Of a stretch of DNA of 64,000 bases, positions 26,101 to 35,100 are shown in pieces. The stretch lies in the NCBI GenBank assembly GCA_000149265.1, contig CH003275.1:1859289-1923288 (forward strand). Reading direction: 5' to 3'. The notes below the pieces were generated by a model. The model was not told where the DNA came from. It did no database searches and saw only the letters and a list, made by a program, of their open reading frames with translations. The translations under genes were made by a program, and so were the position numbers. This DNA is from Ciona savignyi (Eukaryota > Chordata > Ascidiacea > Phlebobranchia > Cionidae). Positions within the stretch are counted from its first letter, which is position 1. Each line of letters starts with the position of its first letter.

Positions 26101-29100
26101 ATGGATATTTTATGACTGCGATTTTTAAAAAATAGTATAGATATACTTACGTTCACAAACTGGTGGTGGGTTGGTAAAAGCAAGAGGTCCATCTGGTGTT
26201 ATAGAACAATCTGAACCACTTGATCCAACTAATGAAAATCCAGGATCACAACTAAATTCACAGTGAGCACCCAAGAAAGTGCCTCCATTACAAACTTTCG
26301 ATCCGTTTGCAGGGTCAGGTGGTAAAGTACATTCCATTCCTGTAAAATATACTTCCATATTTTATTCAGATTTTTTTTTTATATAGTAAAATATGGTTGT
26401 TACCATTATGTTAAAACAATACTAGTTAGAGTTAATGTTTAATTGTTAACAATAGTTATTATCCAAAGCAATTCCTTTTGCTTGAACAATGCTTGTTAGA
26501 GGATTAAACTGTTTCCTTAATTTTAAAAATTTTCAAAAGAATTAACAAAAGACTTACGTCTGCAAAACGGAGCTTCACTGCTCCACTGTCCATTAAGATC
26601 ACCATCAAAATCATCATTGCAAGTCAGAACCATTTGTCCAACTAATTCGTATGCCGGATTGCAAGNNNNNNNNNNNNNNNNNNNNNNNNNNNNNNNNNNN
26701 NNNNNNNNNNNNNNNNNNNNNNNNNNNNNNNNNNNNNNNNNNNNNNNNNNNNNNNNNNNNNNNNNACACCTCCATTATCCAATGTGTTATACACAGGTTG
26801 ACATGAAATTGCTGAAATAAAAAGAACTTACAAATACAATCACATAGAAATGAGAAACTTTTGAAATGGATATTTTATGACTGAGATTTTTTTTTAAAGT
26901 ATAGCTGAACTTACGTTCACAAACTGGTGGTGGGTTGTTAAAAGCAAGGTTTCCATCTGGTGTTTCTGAACAATCTGAACCAGTAGCTCCAACCAATGAA
27001 AAGCCAGGATCGCAACTAAATTCACAGTGAGCACCCAAGAAAGTGCCTCCATTACAAACTTTCGAGCCGTTTACAGGGTCAGGTGGTAAAGTACATTCCA
27101 TTCCTGAAAACATATATTTAAGCAATTTGCAAAATTGTTTAAAGAATATTTACAACCGTACTTGTAAGCGGTATTACTTTGTGCAGCGATAAGTACATTC
27201 GAATATACGGTTTTAAAAATTAAACCAGCAAATTGTAAATTACATGGGTCTTTGGGAAAGAAGAGAAACCTAATTAAAGTCGCTTGAACTCAATAAATTA
27301 ATAGAATGAAAATAAAATATGAAACTTTCTAATTTAGAACAATTTGCATTAGCTCCAATTTTAAAACATTGTAGTTTTTATGTTTTGACGAAAGACAGCG
27401 TTTTAACGTCCCGGCTTATTTCATTGCTCGTGAAAGGTATGTATACCCCTGCTCAATATTTATTTATAAAAAGGCACAAAGAAACATCTATGTAATGTAT
27501 TAAATATACTGTGTGCTACAGTTTAGGCCAATTTAATTTCATGTTTGCATTAATTTCAAAAAAATACTTACTTCTGCAAAACGGAGCTTCACTGCTCCAC
27601 TGTCCATTAAGATCACCATTAAAAACATCATTGCAAGTCAGAACCGTTTGTCCAACTAATTCGTATGCCGGATTGCAAGTAAAAGTGCACTGGCTGTTTA
27701 TCATGTTAGAGTTTGTGCAACTGACACCTCCATTATCCAATGTGTTATACACAGGTTGACATGAAATTGCTGAAATGAAAGGAAGTTACAAATACAATTA
27801 CATAGAAATGAGCAACTTTTAAAATGGATATTTTATAACTGAGATATTTTCAACATAGTGTAGCTAAACTTACGTTCACAAACTGGTGGTGGGTTGGTAA
27901 AAGCAAGGTTTCCATCTGGTGTTTCTGAACAATCTGAACCAGTATCTCCAACCAATGAAAATCCAGGATCACAACTAAATTCACAGTAAGCACCCAAGAA
28001 AGTGTCTCCATTACAAACTTTCGAGCCGTTTACTGGGTCAGGTGGTAAAGTACATTCCATAGCTGTGAAGTACATTGACAACCAGATTAGAATTTTGTTT
28101 TAGTAAAATTTATTTATATTTTCCTTATGTTACAAAGTTTGAAAACAAATTACAAATCAAACTTTTTAAAATACCAATAAAATGAAATTTATAAATATAA
28201 AGATACAGCATTATTTAGGCTCACAATAGCGTAAACTCTCAAAGAACAAATTTATATTAAAAAAAAAGCAGAAAAAAGGATAAGATACTCATGTTTATCC
28301 CCGAAAATGGAATTACGCAATGAGAGTTTAAAACACGAGTAATTTTTAAATCATCTCGTGCACACCATTGGGTTTAAGGGTATTGCTGTGTGTTGTGTAG
28401 GGTTGAGATGTTTCTTTTATTTTGCAGAACTAATCATTCCCGTGTGTTCAGGCAATGTCCGTCTAGTGCATTGCCCAAGGACACAACCAACTAGCTACCT
28501 ACCATATTCAAAACTGCAGACCGTCGATTGAAAGGCGACGCACTAACCTACCAAGCTAATCTTACGGAGGCTTTATCAAGACAAAAAGTTATCAGGTATG
28601 ATGCTTGCTGGCGAAAAAATATAGTTCGAAGCAAATGAATTATTTAAAAATAAACACACGTGAACAAATTGGTGGATTTGAGCTCCAAGAACCAGAGCCA
28701 TCTCCATTCTGGCTACCGACACAAGTTAAATCAACATTTCCTATGAGTTCAAAGGTAGAAATGCATTCAAATGAACACACAGTGACGAAGAGAGATGGTT
28801 TCGTGCAAACAACTGTCCCATTCTCAATGCCAGTGAAACGTGGTGGCTCACAAAGAATAGGAATGGCTAAGAAAAGAAATGAAAAAAGGTGATAAGAATT
28901 CGGTCGTTGAAAGTCAACAATATAGGAAACCATATGTTACTAATGATAAAAAAGGGAAAGCGAAATTATGAAATGAAGCTTGGAAATTTAAAGCACACTG
29001 GTCTTATATACCATACAGGATTATGAGCAATACAAGTAACTGACAGTGAGTTAAGTCTGTGAAACAAAATTCAAGTACCAGTAATATCCAAAAATGGAAA

Positions 29101-32100
29101 AGCTGTAAATAAATCACTGGCAACCGGATTGTGGTCACACGCAAATTTGACAAATATACGAGTTGTAATGTTGTTATGTTTCCATGGTTTAAAACAATGA
29201 TTATTCTATCCTAATGTACTGCTACCTTAAAGGAATTGTATTTCTCAGTAATGGTAAAATAAGATAAAAAGTTTAAAATGGCGAGTCTCACATCGTCAGG
29301 CAATAAGAACGTATTTCTATAAACTTATTAGTGTTTTCTTTGGGTAAAAAGTTTTGGGTCAATCAAATATGTTGAAAAAACAATGTCTGTGTTTTACAGG
29401 ACTTAAGGTAATGATACACATGTTAACTTTGAGACATAAAGATTTACTAACAAATGTGTGTTTGTAAGCATATTGAATGACCACAGTCAGGTGACCGGTA
29501 CCACAGCTATTAGTGATAAATTTGACTAATTCAATGCTAAAATGAATTTGCTTGATTTAACCCACTTAATTTCTGTTCGTTTGAAACATTGTTGTTTAAA
29601 AAAACATAAATATTATTTGTAGAGGGGTTAAAGACAATTACAAAAAATCACAAGTCACTTACGTTCACAGATAGGTGGTGGGTTGTCGAAAACCGGAGAG
29701 CCGTTAGCTCCGGTAACGCATTCTGAGATTGGGTCCCCAGTTAACATGTAGTTTGGATCGCAAGTGAATTGGCACAGAGAACCAAGTTCGTTTCCATTTG
29801 TGCAGTTTATTTGTCCATTGGCAGGTGGCGATAATGGCTGACACTGCTGTACTATAATGAAAGTGTTGGATATAAGTATATAGACAGGCAATGATAAAGG
29901 GAGGAAAAGCGGGAAGGCAGAAAAAAGGGAAACTGCTCACCAAAACCGGTACCTCTAAATACTACAGGATCGCTTGGGCCGCTTAAATCGCTTTGATCGC
30001 TTAATATACTTCGTAATTACAAAAACCATGATATTAATGTTAGGGTTGGGGTTAAAGAAAGTTCACGGGTTGAGATTAGTGTTTGAGACAGAGTTAGAAT
30101 TACTTTCCATAGCAATCTAAGTGATCCAAGCGGGCCAAGCGATCCTGTAGTATTTAGAGGCACCCCACCAAAACTATGGAATTTATTTTTAACCCTTTCC
30201 TAAACACTAATCTCAACCCCAGAACTAACCTTAACCCTGACCCCATGTTTAAAACTAACTCGAATGCGCTAATATTCAGTTTAATGTGCAGTTTTCTTTC
30301 TTCACGTTTTCCCTCCTTTTAGTTTTCCCCATATAGACCAGGGTCGGCAACCCCTAGCACACCTGCCATAAGCATGTGCAAACTCAAACTATATATGCTG
30401 CACAAAATCTACAGTCTTAAAATTTGTAAAACATACAAATCAACAAATTTATTACTAGTATTCAAATTAGGTAGCTGACTATGTAAACCTTACATAACAC
30501 TAGTTGAGTTGGCACGTCAGGTTGCTTTCATTATGATATTATGATTAAACTGGCACACTGTATTTAAAAGGGTTACCGACTCCTGATATAGACAATATAA
30601 ATGCCAAGTTTATGTGTAAGATTTGTATAAAATAAAACGTGTGTTAATTGTAATTGTTAATGATAAGCAAGAGCATCACACTTGTATTAAATATTGTCGC
30701 CGGGGAATCCCCCAACAAGAACCCCATCGATATCAAGTTTGTGCACATCTATGTCGAGTTTGTACACATCCAAATGTGAAATAAAATCACTGAAATGGAC
30801 GATTTATTGTCGAAATGCGTTTTACATATTAGGTAAGAGGTAAATAATGGTGGGAAAATGTTAAAATAAAGTGTCCCGTCTTGATCGAATAGCTTATATT
30901 GCCGTGGTTCCCAGACTATTTAAGCTAACGCCACCGATAAGAGAGTTTGGCATCCTGGCGGGCCCACGGCAATTTAGCTAAGACGTGCAACTACATGGTA
31001 ATGTTTACGCTAACTTATAATTTATATCAACAATCCACTGCCCGGATTACGCAGACGAAGGGGTAAAAGGACACGTCGCGACATCAATGTTAAGAAGCGC
31101 TTCAGCAGGCATTGTCTAAACCCAGTAAATTAGTGGCTAAACTAAAACAGCAACAACGTATTAAACATATACAACACGCTGCAATAGTTCGTTTAGCTAA
31201 CATTTGGCGCAAGGTATTTTTTGTGGTTACCCCAAAAAAGTAAAATTGTGCGCTTAGCGCGAGTTGGTGGTCTTAGACCGAAACCCCTACGTGCAATGTG
31301 GAAATTAATCCACTCAGGGTAGTATCTCTACTAGGTAGATGCTGGCAGACACCCTCCACGAGTATCTCTACAGCATGCAATCCACGTTTTATGACAAATC
31401 CTACGAGTGATTTCCCCACCCACCAGATGTGGTCACGTAATTACATATAACGACATTGTGTGACAACACGACATTTCGCATCTGCCTCGACGTGTGTATT
31501 TCTGTGTTGAAACATTCATCCGCGCTAAGGCGCTAGTTTATTAATATTCACAATGTAACGATCACGTGGCCGATTGGGAGTATGGTCGTGTGGCCGAATG
31601 GTTAACGCGACCTATATACATATAGGCCTACCGACTCTTTTTCAAAACTTGCCTCGGTAAAAAAACCAAAAAAAACACAAAAAAACGTGGCCGATTGGGA
31701 AAGCGCCTATGTGGCCATTGGTGAACTCGCCGATTTATATACCACAGGTCATTTTAAGAAGACTCAGTAAAGACGTTAAAACGGCTTTAATACTTAGTTT
31801 GATAAATAAAGGCTGATTGCTTTGGATATTTCTTTTATGTCGAAATTTTCAATTCATTTAAATGGCTCTGTTCAGTAGTATCAAGCAAATTGGAATATAT
31901 AATTTTGTTACATCTAATTTTCAATCTCGTAACTGATACTTACAAGATATATGCTTAACAGGTTAATGTCATTGATGTCAAAAAAATACTTTAAATACAG
32001 TTGTACAACTAGTCATTGTCTCGCGGTCCGGGTTAATTTAAATATTTAATTATTCTTTTGTAAAAGACAACTGCCTTTAGATTTCCTAGCTACACAACCG

Positions 32101-35100
32101 CGCTGGAAGTGTATCACGTTTAATTTCATAGTTTGCTTCCGACTTACGTTGACAAGTAGGGGGTGAAGCGCTCCATTGACCGGAACCGGAAACGTCATTG
32201 CAAGTCACTGCTGGTTCACCAACCCGGTCGTAACCGGCGTTACACGTGTAAAAACAAACACTCCCCACTGCGTTGCGGTCTGAGCACTGCACTCGTCCGT
32301 TTTCCGGTTGCAGAGGCCGTGGTTGGCACGTGATGGCTGAAATAAAGCTTGCAATGACTGATTGAATTTTTCATTGCAATTGACTACAGGATGGGTCGTG
32401 TGGCCGAATGGTTTACGAGTTGGATTCCTATATCGCTTTATATTAAAACCATAGGGTCGAAACTTAGACAGGTAAAAAATGACTACAGAATTTCATGAAG
32501 GCAATTTTTTAATTTCTACAAACGTGAAATTCATAATTTCACTTTCACAATAATAAGAAGTCATGCATTTTACGCACATAAACATCAGGGTCTGCTAAAC
32601 TTTTCCTTGATAACGCCTAAAATATTGATTCTTTTCATTTTTTATTTTTTAAACCGAAATGTGTAATAGTTGAACACCACTTACGACAATCTATTTGTCT
32701 GAAATAATCGTTTGTGAGGTTTCCACATGCTCTCGTCATTAGCAAGTTCGCAAAATCTGTTGAAAGCGCCGCAAACCCCTCTGTTATCAGATACGTTCTA
32801 TTATCAGAACCAGATATTGCAGCTAGCTGAGCTGGCCTTATCGCGCCTATTCGTGATTGAATCCCGACAACGTAGGTCTGGAACCACAAAAAGCAAGGTT
32901 ATTTCTGGAGTATACGAAAAGGCGACTAGGCGCCCCCTTTTCATGACATGGTTTGGGTTAACCAATAACTAAAGCCTTAGGTTACAGAATACGACTGAAA
33001 ATATATCAAATTGCATGAAATCAATTGTAAATTGCATGACACCAGTCACTTACTATGACTGTGGATCGAATGAATGTCGTTACCTCGAGTTGGTGATCTT
33101 ACTGTGACCCCCTACTTATGATATCATGACTGTTACGACCAGGCACTTACCACTCTTGTCACATTATCATGGATGGCACTAAACGGAAATTGTAGAGAAC
33201 CTATCGAATTTTATCGCTTGAATAAAAATCAATAAAGTATCTATCGTGATAAATGCATGTAATAGCTACTGTATACCGAGTGTGGTTACAAGGTAATTGA
33301 CAAATGTCTACGCTTTGACATTTCCCTTTTCTTCACCACCCCAGAATAAATGTGAAAATAGGTTTCTGTTTCATATAATGTTATTACCTCGACGCCTCTT
33401 GCTCTAAGTTGCAGCGATGGAGTCAATACGTCATCTTGTGCTCGACCGTCAGTTATCGTGATGACGACATCTCTGACGTCAGGTCTGTCTCCGTTAAGAC
33501 GGTTTAGTATTACGTTGTTAACATAAGACAACGCTTGTCCGGTAAGCGTCCCTAAAGAAATCGTGTTTTAATTTTTAAGTACCTTCGGTTATTGTTTTGT
33601 CTTTGCTTTCACATATCCAGGCTTATCAAGAATAGTTGTTTTGTGTTATAAAGACGCAATAACACTTGCGCAGAATTTCGACGGATAAACTACGCCCGCA
33701 TTATACAATTATTTAGGTAACCATTACAATCTTTGCGTGTATTTCGTGTCCCTGCAAAAGGTCTTGTGTGCAATAAAGATTGGTTGCATTTACCTCTAAT
33801 TGGTGATCTTAAATCAAAACGTTTTATAGTCCATCTTCATAAGCAGGCGCACACGGATCTTTAGCTTTACTTGAAACGGATATAGCTTATAGTCTGGTTT
33901 GGCGTATCACCTGATATTGTGGAACTTTATGCAGTACTCAATGCACGTTTAACAATTGCCCAGGGTGGATAACCAACACATGTGCGTGTGTAACTTTGCC
34001 CGGGTAATTTATATTACTGTAGCGACAGTCTTCGACGTATTAATCAATGATAATTTATCTAATTGTTACCTCCACCATTGTATGGAATTCTATTAAATGC
34101 TGCCAAAAATGCAGCGTCATCTCCTGGATATTGATTCAGCAATATTTGCGACCGCCGATCGATTTGCCTGTTGTAGCGGAATACGGCGATCCGAGTGGTT
34201 GTGGTAGATCGATGGAACGAACTGTAGAATAAGAAGGGATTTTAGCCATCAGTATTTGTAAAAACCACAGTTATAGGGGAAGCTTCATGTGTTTAAAATA
34301 AGAACCATATATATCCCCAGGTTATCTCCGCACTCTTATATTCTTTTGAGTGTGGGCATTTACCAGTGGCTAAATGTTAAATTTTTGATTTAATTCATAT
34401 TTTGACACCTCACATTCCTAAAACCAGACTGCACAACTCCATATATAATCGTTTTTATATTTACTACAAATTTTTGCAAAATTCACAAGCAAAAATACCC
34501 GCGCCGAAAATGGGCGTTCTCATTGTATTTTCAGGTCTCAGAAAACTCTCCTGCGTTACGTATATTGCCGCTACACATCTATTTATTATAATATAACATC
34601 TTTAAAAATGTCAACTTAATTGTAATTAAAGGCTTGCCATCTGAACAATAAATCAACGAAATTTAATGTATGCAAATAACCTTTGATCAAGTTTTATAAT
34701 TCCTAATTTGCATAAACTGTGTAACATATCAATTTTTGTCATTAATATTTACTAGCGCGTCGTCCGGCTACTTGCGCGTATAAATCCGCGGTTGGTTTGT
34801 CATTGTTGTTATAAATTACAAAAAATCACACATAATTAAATTCCAAAAATGTTTGGGGATATACATGGCTCTTCTCTAACTGTTTTACCTGTGCTAATTA
34901 TTTTAAAATTAATGCTGAAATACGTGGCAAAATAGTGCATTGTATTTTTGTCAAAATTTTATACTTTACATTTAAAGCTATTTTATTCTAAGAAAAAAAT
35001 ATTTTATGATATTATAAAAATTCCAAATACCTTATTATTCTACGAACAAATGACTTCATAATTCGCCAATTAAACCTTCCAACCGACGAAGAAGAATCCA

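Larger units (their letters stand above)
17678..28062 (-). repeat. Tandem array of 12 CCP A-B exon pairs
   Basis: Twenty-four exons alternate strictly between type A (189 bp, 63 residues) and type B (198 bp, 66 residues; the last is 216). A-to-B introns are about 102-137 bp, except 345 bp in the last pair. B-to-A introns are 218-502 bp. The repeat unit is therefore about 0.8-0.9 kb. Type A reads [29 protein letters not shown] and NPPPVC, with Phe where CCPs normally have Trp, and an N-glycosylation site NGS. Type B reads [23 protein letters not shown] and [10 protein letters not shown], with the Trp kept. Both have six cysteines, as in selectin CCPs. Copies are almost identical in nucleotides, which indicates recent expansion or ongoing homogenisation. 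Confidence 0.95.

Noticed and set aside
17656-27759. Repeated + strand ORFs with [19 protein letters not shown] sequence
   Set aside because: Antisense shadows of the type-B CCP exons.
31580-32464. tRNA-Leu or tRNA-Ser genes
   Set aside because: Only box A-like and partial box B-like pieces are present; no cloverleaf stems close. They are treated as SINE heads.
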